This document shows, piece by piece, positions 14,011 to 22,118 of a DNA stretch of 64,000 nt (the first letter of the stretch is position 1; each line of letters starts with the position of its first letter). The stretch covers positions 62,001 through 126,000 of the forward strand of contig CAWDBD010000002.1 of assembly GCA_963800395.1 (NCBI GenBank). The letters run 5' to 3'. Origin of the DNA: DASSBG01 sp963800395 (GTDB taxonomy: Bacteria; Pseudomonadota; Gammaproteobacteria; Xanthomonadales; Rhodanobacteraceae). The position numbers and the translations under genes are program-made. A model generated the notes under the pieces. That model had not been told where the DNA came from and ran no database searches. It saw nothing but the letters and a program-made list of their open reading frames with translations.

Positions 14011-15589
14011 GTGCCTGAAGTGACGGATTCCGGTGAACACCATGGCCATGTCATGCTCGTTGGCTGCGGCGATCACTTCCTCGTCCCGGCGTGAGCCACC
14101 GGGTTGGATGACCGCACGGACCCCGGCTGCGGCCGCCGTGTCGATGCTGTCCCGGAAGGGGAAAAAGGCATCGGATGCCATCACGCTGCCGGCAAGGTCG
14201 AGCCCGGCGTCGGCAGCCTTGATTGCAGCGATGCGGGCACTGTCCACGCGGCTCATCTGGCCGGCGCCAATACCCACGGTACGGCCCTCGCGTGCGTAGA
14301 CGATGGCATTGGACTTGACGAACATGGCCACATGCCAGGCAAACAGCAGATCGCGCATTTGCTCGGCATCGGGTACCCGGCTTGTAACCAGCTTGAGGTC
14401 GTCCACCAGCAAGGTATCGCGATCGCCATCCTGGACCAGCAGGCCGCCGCTGATACGCTTGTAGTCGCGGTGGGTGGCCGCATGTTCGGGCCATGGGCCC
14501 GTGGCCAGCAGGCGCACGTTGGGCTTGTCGGCAAAGCAGGCTATCGCCTCGTCGTCAAAATCAGGGGCTATCACGACCTCGACAAACTGATTGTCCAGTA
14601 TCAACTGTGCAGCACTGCCGCTGAGGCTCCGGTTGAAGGCGATGATGCCGCCGAAGGCAGAGGTCTTGTCGCAGGCCAGGGCGCTGGAATAGGCCGCGTC
14701 GATCGAGTCGGCCAGGGCCACGCCGCAGGGGTTGGCATGCTTGACGATGACGCAGGCCGGCACCTTGCTGAAGGCCTTGACGCACTCCAGCGCCGCATCG
14801 GCATCGGCGATGTTGTTGTAGCTCATCGGTTTGCCAGCCAGCAGGCGTGAACTGGCAACACAGCCCGGCGGCAATCCGTCCTCCACGTACAGTGCGGCCG
14901 ACTGGTGCGGGTTCTCGCCATAGCGCAGGCTCTGGCTGCGCTTCAGCGACAGATGCAGGCTTGGCCCGAGCATGGAACCGCTACCGGTGTCGGCCTGGGT
15001 ACCCAGCCAATCGGCAATCAAGCCATCGTAGCGCGCTGTATGTGCAAATACCTTGGCGGCGTATTGGCGGCGCCGGACCAGGCTGGTGCCGCCGTCGCGA
15101 CGCAACGCCTCGATCAGGCCGGCATAGTCACCCGGGTCGACAATGACCGCTACATGCTCGTGATTCTTGGCGCCGGCCCGGAGCATGGCCGGGCCACCGA
15201 TGTCGATATTTTCGATGGCATGATCGAGCGTGCAGTCCGGACTGCTGATGGTTTTCTCGAAAGGGTAGAGATTGACCACCAGCAGATCGATTGGCTCGAT
15301 GCCGTGTTCGTCCATGACCGCATCATCGTTGCCGCGGCGCGCCGAGCAAGCCACCGTGTACGGCCGGATGCAGGGTCTTGACGCGGCCGTCCATGATTTC
15401 CGGAAAACCGGTCAGTTCGCTGACTTCACGCACCGAGATGCCTGCCTCGCGCAGGTTGCGCGCAGTGCCACCGGTCGACACCAGCTCGATGTCCATGGCC
15501 TCCAGCCCGCGTGCCAGATCGACCAGGCCGGTCTTGTCGGAAACACTCAACAGTGCGCGGCGGATTGGCAGCGGAGAATCGCCAAACAT
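14008..15589 (-). CDS. purH: Bifunctional AICAR transformylase/IMP cyclohydrolase, frameshifted
   Basis: Catalyses the last two steps of IMP synthesis. The start at 15589 (MFGDSPLPIRRALLSVSDKTGL) opens the IMP cyclohydrolase domain with STGGT and the DGRVKTLHPAVHGGLL motif. Right after this motif the frame ends in GAPRQR-stop; the expected continuation ARRGNDDAVMDEHGIEPIDL lies in the next frame and runs to 14008 with an intact transformylase domain (RYGENPHQ, KHANPCG, AFGGIIAFN). Removing one C:G pair at about 15342-15343 restores one 526-residue frame. Because de novo purine synthesis is central and the rest is undamaged, a sequencing or assembly error is more likely than real loss. Downstream of fis, same strand. 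Confidence 0.9.
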
Positions 15590-15796
15590 TGTCAAAGAGC
15601 CTCTGATTGAATCATGTGCAGAATCCTGGCCGGAATGTTTTCTTGATGGGCGCAAGTCGCGAGAAGGGCACTGCGTTCACGCGGCCTTTCACGCTTGACG
15701 GCATGGCTGGCGCCATGGCGGATCTGATGGTGCGTCCCGTGGGTTCAGTGTGCAGGCAAGGGCAGGTTGGTTTCATGGAAAGACCCGGTTACAGAC

Positions 15797-16078
15797 TCAG
15801 ACCAGGCCGTATTGCAGTAATTTCTTGCGCAAGGTTGCACGATTGATGCCCAGGGTCTGAGCCGCGCGACTCTGGTTGCCGTCGTGCCACTTCATTACCT
15901 CGGCCAGCATGGGCCGCTCGACCTCGTTGAGCACGAGTGCATACAGCCCTTCGTGGCATTGGGTATCGTCCAGGTCGGAGAGGTAGCGACGCACGGTGCG
16001 GGCAACCCGGTCATGCAGCAGTGGCTCGGCAACGTTTGTGTTGATGCCACCGGATTGCGACAGGCTGACTGCATTCAC
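15797..16078 (-). CDS. fis: DNA-binding protein Fis
   Basis: 93 residues. The C-terminal helix-turn-helix GNQSRAAQTLGINRATLRKKL matches Fis closely, and the central part (LYALVLNEVERPMLAEVMKW) is the dimerisation helix. Fis bends DNA and regulates rRNA and growth-phase genes. The order zinc-ribbon gene, fis, purH on one strand is usual in this order of bacteria. No strong Shine-Dalgarno is visible before the ATG. Confidence 0.93.
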   Translation of the reverse strand: MNAVSLSQSGGINTNVAEPLLHDRVARTVRRYLSDLDDTQCHEGLYALVLNEVERPMLAEVMKWHDGNQSRAAQTLGINRATLRKKLLQYGLV

Positions 16079-16208
16079 TACGGGATGTTCCCCAGAATCA
16101 ACGAACGGTATCGACCACCCGACTTGCGATGTGTCGACGGAAGGCCGACTAGTCTACCGCTGTCCGAGGTATTTTTTAAGTGCCAATTTGGCTTCCATGC
16201 GAGGCCAG

Positions 16209-17036
16209 CTACTGGAACGAGAATTCGAATGCCACCGCGTTCCGGCCCGGGTCTGCAACTTCGAATACCAGGGCCGCACTGGTCTTGGCGGCCAGGCCGG
16301 CGCGGCGGGTGGCGGCATCGTGGAGATATTCGGCTGGCCGGAAGCGACGCATGGCCACTTTGTGGTCATCGAGGTCTGACAACGAGATGCCAATGACCGG
16401 CCATGGCTGGCGGAAGTTTGCGTTGTTGCGCACCGTTGCCGAAATCAGCAGAGCTCCCGGCACCGAGGGGTGTCGCCGGATATCACGTGAAGTCAGTTCC
16501 AGTTGTCCACGGTCGCTGGCGGCCGGCAGTTGGCAGTCAAGAAGCGAGCAGGCTGAGCGCATCAGCGAGGCGGCTGCAGGCACCTTGACCAGGCTGGCGC
16601 GCTCGGCCCAGGCCAGTTGCGCTCCCAGGGTGAGCGCCAGCGCTGCGCACAGCCAAGCCAGTTTGCGCGAGCCGCGACGCCTGGCTGGCACCTGTCTGCC
16701 GAGCTGGCCGAAGATCGGACCATCCTCGTGGCCGTCGTCGCCATGATGCCCGTCCGCTGCCGGGGCCGGTCCGGCAAGCGCCGCCTCGTCGGGCTGAAAC
16801 AGGCCCTGCTGTGGAGGCAAGTCGTGTTCGACCGGTTGCAGCAGCAGCGGCGGCGCGGCACCCGGCTCGTTGATCGGCAGGGTTTCGAAAGGCTCGTCCG
16901 GCAGGGCGTCGCACAAGGTAGCCATGGTATCGAAGGTGGCGCTGCACTGGCTGCAACTGACGCAACCGTGCGCCCTGGCCAGGGTGCTGGCGTCGACCGA
17001 GAACACGGTCATGCATTCGGGGCACTGGGTGAACAT
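16209..17036 (-). CDS. Zinc-ribbon and DUF3426 membrane protein
   Basis: 275 residues. The N-terminus MFTQCPEC and CVSCSQC form a four-cysteine zinc ribbon (MJ0042 type); a charged, histidine-rich linker follows, one membrane segment (KLAWLCAALALTLGAQLAWA, about 140-160) and then a periplasmic DUF3426 domain with LLISATVRNNA and PWPVIGISLSDLD. The start at 17036 is chosen because AAGG lies seven bases upstream; the ATG at 17042 would leave it too close. Function unknown. It is divergent from mazG (90-base gap, where both promoters must lie). Confidence 0.85.
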   Translation of the reverse strand: MFTQCPECMTVFSVDASTLARAHGCVSCSQCSATFDTMATLCDALPDEPFETLPINEPGAAPPLLLQPVEHDLPPQQGLFQPDEAALAGPAPAADGHHGDDGHEDGPIFGQLGRQVPARRRGSRKLAWLCAALALTLGAQLAWAERASLVKVPAAASLMRSACSLLDCQLPAASDRGQLELTSRDIRRHPSVPGALLISATVRNNANFRQPWPVIGISLSDLDDHKVAMRRFRPAEYLHDAATRRAGLAAKTSAALVFEVADPGRNAVAFEFSFQ

Positions 17037-17125
17037 CTGCATACCTTGTGGTGGAAACACGCGTCGCAACGGCAGCACGCGTCTGGCTGTAGTGTAATGA
17101 CTCTTGTCCACAGCGGAAAATGCCC

Positions 17126-17941
17126 ATGTCCGAGACCCCTGAACCCGGCGACATTGCCCGATTGCTGGGCATCATGGCGCGCTTGCGCGACCCCGATGAT
17201 GGCTGTCCGTGGGATCTGGCCCAGAACTTCGAGTCGATTGCGGCCTATACCCTGGACGAAGCGCACGAGCTGGTTGACGCCATCGCTCGCCGGGACTGGC
17301 TGGACATGTGCGACGAACTGGGGGACCTGCTGCTGCAAGTGGTCTTTCATGCGCGCATGGCCGAGGAGGCGGGCCGCTTCGATTTCAGTGACGTGGTAAA
17401 GGCCATCAGCGAGAAAATGGAGCGACGGCACCCGCACGTGTTCGGTGAGGTGCGTTATGCCGATGACACGGAACGAGCGGGTGCCTGGGAGGCAATCAAG
17501 GCTGAAGAGCGTGCTGCGCGAGGGCAGCTGCCGGATGCAAGTGCCCTGGCCGGAGTGTCGCGCGGTCTGCCGTCCTGGCGCCGCGCGCGGAAGCTGCAGC
17601 AACGCGCTGCCGATGTCGGTTTTGCCTGGCCGGATGCAGTACCGGTCATGGACAAGCTGGGCGAAGAACTGGACGAGGTGCGCGAGGCGGTGCAGTCGGA
17701 GGCTGGCACGGATCGAATCGAGGACGAAATCGGCGACATGCTCTTTGTCCTGGTCAACCTGTGCCGGCATACCGGTACCGACTTCGACCGCGCACTGCGC
17801 CACGCCAATACCAAGTTCGAGCGCCGCTTTCGCCGCATGGAACGGCTCGCTGAAACCGCCGGAACAGCGCTGCCTGACCAGGACCTGGCTGCGCAGCAAG
17901 GCTTGTGGCAAGCGGTCAAGGCCGAAGAGTCCGGCGAGTGA
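17126..17941 (+). CDS. mazG: Nucleoside triphosphate pyrophosphohydrolase MazG
   Basis: 271 residues, two tandem MazG domains. The first holds CPWDLAQNFESI, LDEAHELVDAI and CDELGDLLLQVVFHAR; the second holds KLGEELDEVREAV and IEDEIGDMLFVLVNL, the acidic Mg2+-binding helices. The enzyme converts NTPs/dNTPs to monophosphates and in E. coli also limits ppGpp. The start at 17126 is taken because GCGGAAA then has correct spacing; an in-frame ATG lies six bases earlier. No mazEF toxin pair is adjacent. Confidence 0.93.
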   Translation: MSETPEPGDIARLLGIMARLRDPDDGCPWDLAQNFESIAAYTLDEAHELVDAIARRDWLDMCDELGDLLLQVVFHARMAEEAGRFDFSDVVKAISEKMERRHPHVFGEVRYADDTERAGAWEAIKAEERAARGQLPDASALAGVSRGLPSWRRARKLQQRAADVGFAWPDAVPVMDKLGEELDEVREAVQSEAGTDRIEDEIGDMLFVLVNLCRHTGTDFDRALRHANTKFERRFRRMERLAETAGTALPDQDLAAQQGLWQAVKAEESGE

Positions 17942-18004
17942 GCGGTGCCATGGCAACTCGTCGAGATCAGGGGTCTGGCGATGTGGCTGGCGTGCCTGCC
18001 GTGC

Positions 18005-20485
18005 TCAGGTCCTGCGCAACAGGGTCAGGGGCGGCGTGCGGGTGACCCGGCGGGTGCCGGCCAGGCCCAGCAGCATCACCAGCAGCGCGGCGGCCAGGGT
18101 GCTGCCTACAATCGGCAGCAGCGGTGGCACGAAATCACGGATGTGAAAAACCGCTCGCGCCAGCCATAGCCCGCTGCCCAGAGCGCCCAGGGCGGCCGTG
18201 ACCGCGGCGATCATGCCCAACAAGGCAAATTCGCAGGCTGCGGCCAGCCGAAGCTGGCGGCTGTGCGCCCCCAGGGTGCGCAGCAGGGCTGCTTCATGCT
18301 GGCGTTCGCGCTGGGTGGTAGACAAGGCTGCAGCCAGTACCAGCGCACCGGCCAGAAGACTGAATGCCAGGACCCAGTTCACGGCAGTACCGACCTGGGT
18401 GATGATGCCGCGGATACGTCCGAGCAGGGCATCGACGTCAATCAGGCTGAGATTGGGGTAGTCGCGCCCCAGTGCCGCAAGCCGGTCGCCCTGCGCCTGG
18501 GGCAGGTGGAAGCTGGCCAGCCAGGTGTGGGGCAGGTCGTCGGCGTGAGCCGGGTCGAGCAGCAGGAAGAAATTGACCCGGAACGAACTCCAGTCGACCT
18601 TGCGCACGCTGCTTACCTTGGCATCCAGCGCCTTCGAACCGATGCGGAATTGCAGCGAGTCGCCCAGCTTGAGCTGATAACGGTCCCGCCAGTTCTCGTC
18701 GATCGACACTTCCGCATCGGCCGGCGACGCACCGTGCCAGCGCCCTGCAACGACCTGGTTGCTTGCGGGCACTTGCGCACTCCAGGACAGGCGAATCTGC
18801 CGGTCGGCCTGGCGGCGTGTGCGCGGATCCGCAAAGGAAATACGGTCCACCGGCGTACCGTTGATGGCCGTAAGCTTGCCCACCGCCAGCGGCATCATGT
18901 TGATCTGGTCGGCGCCCTCGTCTTGCAGCGTCTTGCGAAACCCGGCGCGCTGGTCGGTTTGCAGGTTGAGCACGAACCAGTTGGGCGTGTCCGCCGGCAG
19001 TTCCCGGCGCCAGCCGTCGAGCAGCGCCGGGGCGATGACCCCAAGCGACAGCATTGCGGTCAGACCCAGGGCCAGTGCAGTGCCTTGCAATACGCTCAGG
19101 CCTTGCCGTCGACCCAGGGATGCCAGGCCCAGACGCAGCATCGGGTGGGCGCGTCCGGCCAGGCGCCGCACCAGCCACAGCAGCCCGGTCGACAACAGCA
19201 TGGCGACCAGCGCGACCCCTGCCAGGCTTGCAGCGAGAATCCCGGCCATGCGCAGCGAGTGACTCTGCAGCCAGATCAGCGCGCAAGCCACCACGATGGG
19301 CAGCAGATAGGCCGTCTGGTTGCGCCAGCCGGGGCGCTCGAACTGGCGGCGAAAAACCGAAACCGGTGGCAGCCGGCTGAGGCGGGCCAGCGGTGGCAGC
19401 GCAAATCCGATCAGCACGGCCAGGCCCATGGCCATGGCGGCGAAAACGGGGCCGAGCGGAATCAGCGTCGGTGCGCCGGGGAACAGCTGCCGGGCAAATT
19501 GCCAGGCCAGTTGCGCCACACCCAGCGCCAGCACGACACCGAGCAATGCAGCCGGCAAGGCCAGCAAGGACATGCTGGCCGACAGCATCAGACCGATTTG
19601 ACGGCGGGGCATGCCCAGTGCGCGCAGCAGGGCCACCTCGTCGGTCTTGCGTCGCGCATACTGGCGTGCGGCCAATGCGATGGCCACACCAGCCAGAAGT
19701 GCCGCCAGCAACGCGGCCAGGCGCAGGAAGGCGCCGGCACGATCGAAGGCATTGCGCAGGCGCTCCTGGACGCGAGCGGGCGTGATCAGCTCGGCATTGT
19801 CGGGCAGATGAGATGTGACCCAGGCTTGCCATGTCTGACGTGCCGCGGGCGGTCCCGCGACCAGAAGACGATGGCTGGCGCGGCTGCCGCGGGCCAGCAG
19901 GCCCATTTGCACCGCATCATCGAGGTTGATGATGGCGCGTGGTGCCAGGGCAATCAGCTGACCACCATCGGGCTGGCTGACGCTGCGCGCTGCTATGCGC
20001 AGCTGGCGACCACCCAGCTGGATGCTGTCACCGATCGCAACGCCCAGGCCGGTCATGGCGCGGTGGTCGAGGTAGACCACGCCACTGGGCGGGCCGTGAG
20101 CCGTCGCGGGCTTGCCCCGGGCATCGGTCACTTTCAGGCTGCCGCGCAGCGGCCAGGCAGTGTCGGTGGCCATCACATCCAGCATCTGGCTGCGATCACC
20201 GGCAAATGCCACAGTGGGGAAGCCGGCATTGCGGCTGACTTCTAGGCCCAGGTCACGGGCCTTGTCCGCCAGTTGGTCGGGGATGCGTGCCGGCGCTGAA
20301 ACCCCGGCATCACCACCGATCAGCTGCGCAGCACCGGCCAGGATGGCGCGTTCGACGCGTGCCGAAAGAGTGGCCACGGTACCCAGGGCAAGCACCGCCA
20401 GCAGCAGCGCCGCGATGAGGGTACGCACCTCGGGCAGGCGCCATTCACGGCGCATGTTTCGCAGCGCAAGTCGCCAGGCGTTCAT
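18005..20485 (-). CDS. ybbP: ABC transporter permease, FtsX/YbbP family
   Basis: 826 residues. An N-terminal membrane segment near residue 22-44, a periplasmic MacB-PCD-like domain, a first FtsX-type helix bundle (about 260-350), a second hydrophobic block (about 395-500), another periplasmic domain and a final three-helix FtsX block from about 700. KTDEVALLRALGMPRRQI and EAALLRTLGAHSRQL are the two coupling motifs. The start overlaps the ATPase stop by ATGA, so the two are translationally coupled. Next to tesA, the pair corresponds to E. coli YbbA-YbbP, whose cargo is not established; lipid or lysophospholipid export has been proposed from context. Confidence 0.9.
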   Translation of the reverse strand: MNAWRLALRNMRREWRLPEVRTLIAALLLAVLALGTVATLSARVERAILAGAAQLIGGDAGVSAPARIPDQLADKARDLGLEVSRNAGFPTVAFAGDRSQMLDVMATDTAWPLRGSLKVTDARGKPATAHGPPSGVVYLDHRAMTGLGVAIGDSIQLGGRQLRIAARSVSQPDGGQLIALAPRAIINLDDAVQMGLLARGSRASHRLLVAGPPAARQTWQAWVTSHLPDNAELITPARVQERLRNAFDRAGAFLRLAALLAALLAGVAIALAARQYARRKTDEVALLRALGMPRRQIGLMLSASMSLLALPAALLGVVLALGVAQLAWQFARQLFPGAPTLIPLGPVFAAMAMGLAVLIGFALPPLARLSRLPPVSVFRRQFERPGWRNQTAYLLPIVVACALIWLQSHSLRMAGILAASLAGVALVAMLLSTGLLWLVRRLAGRAHPMLRLGLASLGRRQGLSVLQGTALALGLTAMLSLGVIAPALLDGWRRELPADTPNWFVLNLQTDQRAGFRKTLQDEGADQINMMPLAVGKLTAINGTPVDRISFADPRTRRQADRQIRLSWSAQVPASNQVVAGRWHGASPADAEVSIDENWRDRYQLKLGDSLQFRIGSKALDAKVSSVRKVDWSSFRVNFFLLLDPAHADDLPHTWLASFHLPQAQGDRLAALGRDYPNLSLIDVDALLGRIRGIITQVGTAVNWVLAFSLLAGALVLAAALSTTQRERQHEAALLRTLGAHSRQLRLAAACEFALLGMIAAVTAALGALGSGLWLARAVFHIRDFVPPLLPIVGSTLAAALLVMLLGLAGTRRVTRTPPLTLLRRT

Positions 20486-21171
20486 CGTTCCGCGGCCTGC
20501 AGTCGTCCGTCGCGCAGCAGTACGGTGCGTTCGCAGCGTTGCGCCAGGTAGTGGTCATGGGTGACCAGAATCAGGGTCGTGGCGTGCTGGCGATTGAGTT
20601 CAAACAGCAGGTCCGAGATGCCTTCGCCGGTGCGCTGATCCAGATTGCCGGTGGGTTCGTCGGCAAAAAGTACCCGCGGTTCGTGCACGAACGCCCGCGC
20701 CAGCGCTACCCGCTGCTGCTCGCCGCCGGAAAGCTGGTAGGGATAGTGACTGAAGCGTTGTGCCAGGCCGACGGCCGTCAGTGCCTCGCGTGCGCGTTTC
20801 AGTGCATCGTCGTCGCCAGCCAGTTCCAGGGGGAGCAGCACATTTTCTTCTGCGCTCAGGGCCGGCAACAGATGGAAGGACTGGAACACGAAACCGACCA
20901 GGCGCCGGCGCAGGGCTGCGCGCGCTTCCTCGTCCAGGTCGTTCAGCACATGGCCATCGAGTTCGATGCGGCCATCACTGGCGAGGTCCAGCCCCGCGAG
21001 CAGCCCCAGCAAGGTGGTCTTGCCGGAGCCGGAGGCGCCAATGATGGCCAGGCTGTCACCTTCGTGCACCTGGAGGTCGATGTGGGCGAGAATGTCGATG
21101 CGGCCTGCGGGGCCATTCAGGTGCTTGCTGACATCATGTGCGGCGAGAATCGGATCAGGATTTGTATTCAT
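20482..21171 (-). CDS. ybbA: ABC transporter ATP-binding protein, LolD/YbbA type
   Basis: 229 residues. Walker A GASGSGKTT near residue 46, Q-loop FQSFHLLPALSAEENV, signature LSGGEQQRVALARA, Walker B VLFADEPTGNLD and switch histidine VTHDHYLA are complete. The start at 21171 (MNTNPDPILAAHDVSK) is favoured by family length. Its ATG shares two bases with the ATG of tesA on the other strand. Stop overlaps the start of the permease gene. Confidence 0.93.
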   Translation of the reverse strand: MNTNPDPILAAHDVSKHLNGPAGRIDILAHIDLQVHEGDSLAIIGASGSGKTTLLGLLAGLDLASDGRIELDGHVLNDLDEEARAALRRRLVGFVFQSFHLLPALSAEENVLLPLELAGDDDALKRAREALTAVGLAQRFSHYPYQLSGGEQQRVALARAFVHEPRVLFADEPTGNLDQRTGEGISDLLFELNRQHATTLILVTHDHYLAQRCERTVLLRDGRLQAAER

Positions 21172-21817
21172 GCGTTGTATTGTGATTGTTCTTGCATTGA
21201 TGGTGCCTGTACTGGCGAACGCTGCAACGGCGGCGCCATTGCTGGTACTGGGTGATTCGCTGTCGGCGGCCCACAATATCGCGATAAGCGATGGATGGGT
21301 GCATCAGCTGGGGCAACGTCTCGCTGAAGACGGTACCGGGCGCACGGTCATCAATGCCAGTATCAGCGGCGAGACCACCCAGAGCGGTCGCAACAGATTG
21401 CCGGCGCTTCTGGCCAGGCACAAGCCGGCCATCGTGGTCATTGAACTGGGCGCCAACGACGGTTTGCGTGGTTTGCCGCTGGCCGAGATTCGCACCAATC
21501 TGGCCGCCATGATCGAAACCAGCCAGCGCGCCGGCAGCAGGGTATTGCTGCTTGGCATCGAATTGCCGGTCAACTACGGCCCGCGCTATCGCGACGACCT
21601 GCGTGCCATATACACCGGTTTGGCGAAGCGCTATCACGTCGCCCTGCTGCCCTTTTTGCTGGATGGCGTGGCACTGCACCCCGATCTGATGCAGGCCGAC
21701 GGGCTGCATCCCACGGCAGCCGGTGAACAGCGGGTGTTTGACAATATATGGGCCTGCCTTGAGCCGATGCTGAGCCGCACGCATCAGGGATCTGCCGGTC
21801 CCGGATCCTCGGGTTGA
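21170..21817 (+). CDS. tesA: Arylesterase/acyl-CoA thioesterase I/lysophospholipase L1, periplasmic
   Basis: 215 residues. Signal peptide MRCIVIVLALMVPVLANAA, then the SGNH hydrolase blocks: GDSLSA with catalytic Ser30, SGETTQSGRNRL, GANDG near 94-98 and DGLHP with catalytic Asp177 and His180. It hydrolyses acyl esters and thioesters in the periplasm. The C-terminus GSAGPGSSG is unusual and is encoded by a degenerate heptamer-like stretch (GGTCCCG, GATCCTC). Head-to-head with ybbA, as in E. coli, but here with the two start codons overlapping in CATG. Confidence 0.93.
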   Translation: MRCIVIVLALMVPVLANAATAAPLLVLGDSLSAAHNIAISDGWVHQLGQRLAEDGTGRTVINASISGETTQSGRNRLPALLARHKPAIVVIELGANDGLRGLPLAEIRTNLAAMIETSQRAGSRVLLLGIELPVNYGPRYRDDLRAIYTGLAKRYHVALLPFLLDGVALHPDLMQADGLHPTAAGEQRVFDNIWACLEPMLSRTHQGSAGPGSSG

Positions 21818-22118
21818 TCGGAGGTTCCCTGGCGCACAGGCTGCCGTCATCTCTGTCGCCGACCGTTCATGCGCATCATATGGCGCGCTGATTGCCTGCT
21901 TCCGGGGCATGGGCGACAATGCCGGGTTCAAGTGGGCTGCGAATCCGGGAACGTGGGCGGTAGAAGCTTTGGAGAACACGATGGGACTATCGCCACGGGC
22001 CGTGCCTGCCTGAAGGCGCGCAAAGCGGTTCCTTGCGCGCGCTCGCACGGACGCGGTCGACGGGCGAGAGCACCATCGCAACCCGAATCTTTCTGCCGGC
22101 CACTCCCCTAGTCGCCCG
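21818..22118. other. Intergenic region without recognised features
   Basis: 301 bases between tesA and the large glycosyltransferase gene. No coding frame with a ribosome binding site, clear hairpin or promoter could be recognised. It should contain the promoter for the glycosyltransferase gene. Confidence 0.4.

Noticed and set aside
17126..17941. mazG as part of a mazEF toxin-antitoxin system
   Set aside because: No toxin or antitoxin gene adjoins; the gene is a stand-alone housekeeping NTP pyrophosphohydrolase.
18263..20245. 660-residue open frame on the plus strand
   Set aside because: Antisense to the FtsX-type permease; glutamine/histidine-rich composition and no family match.
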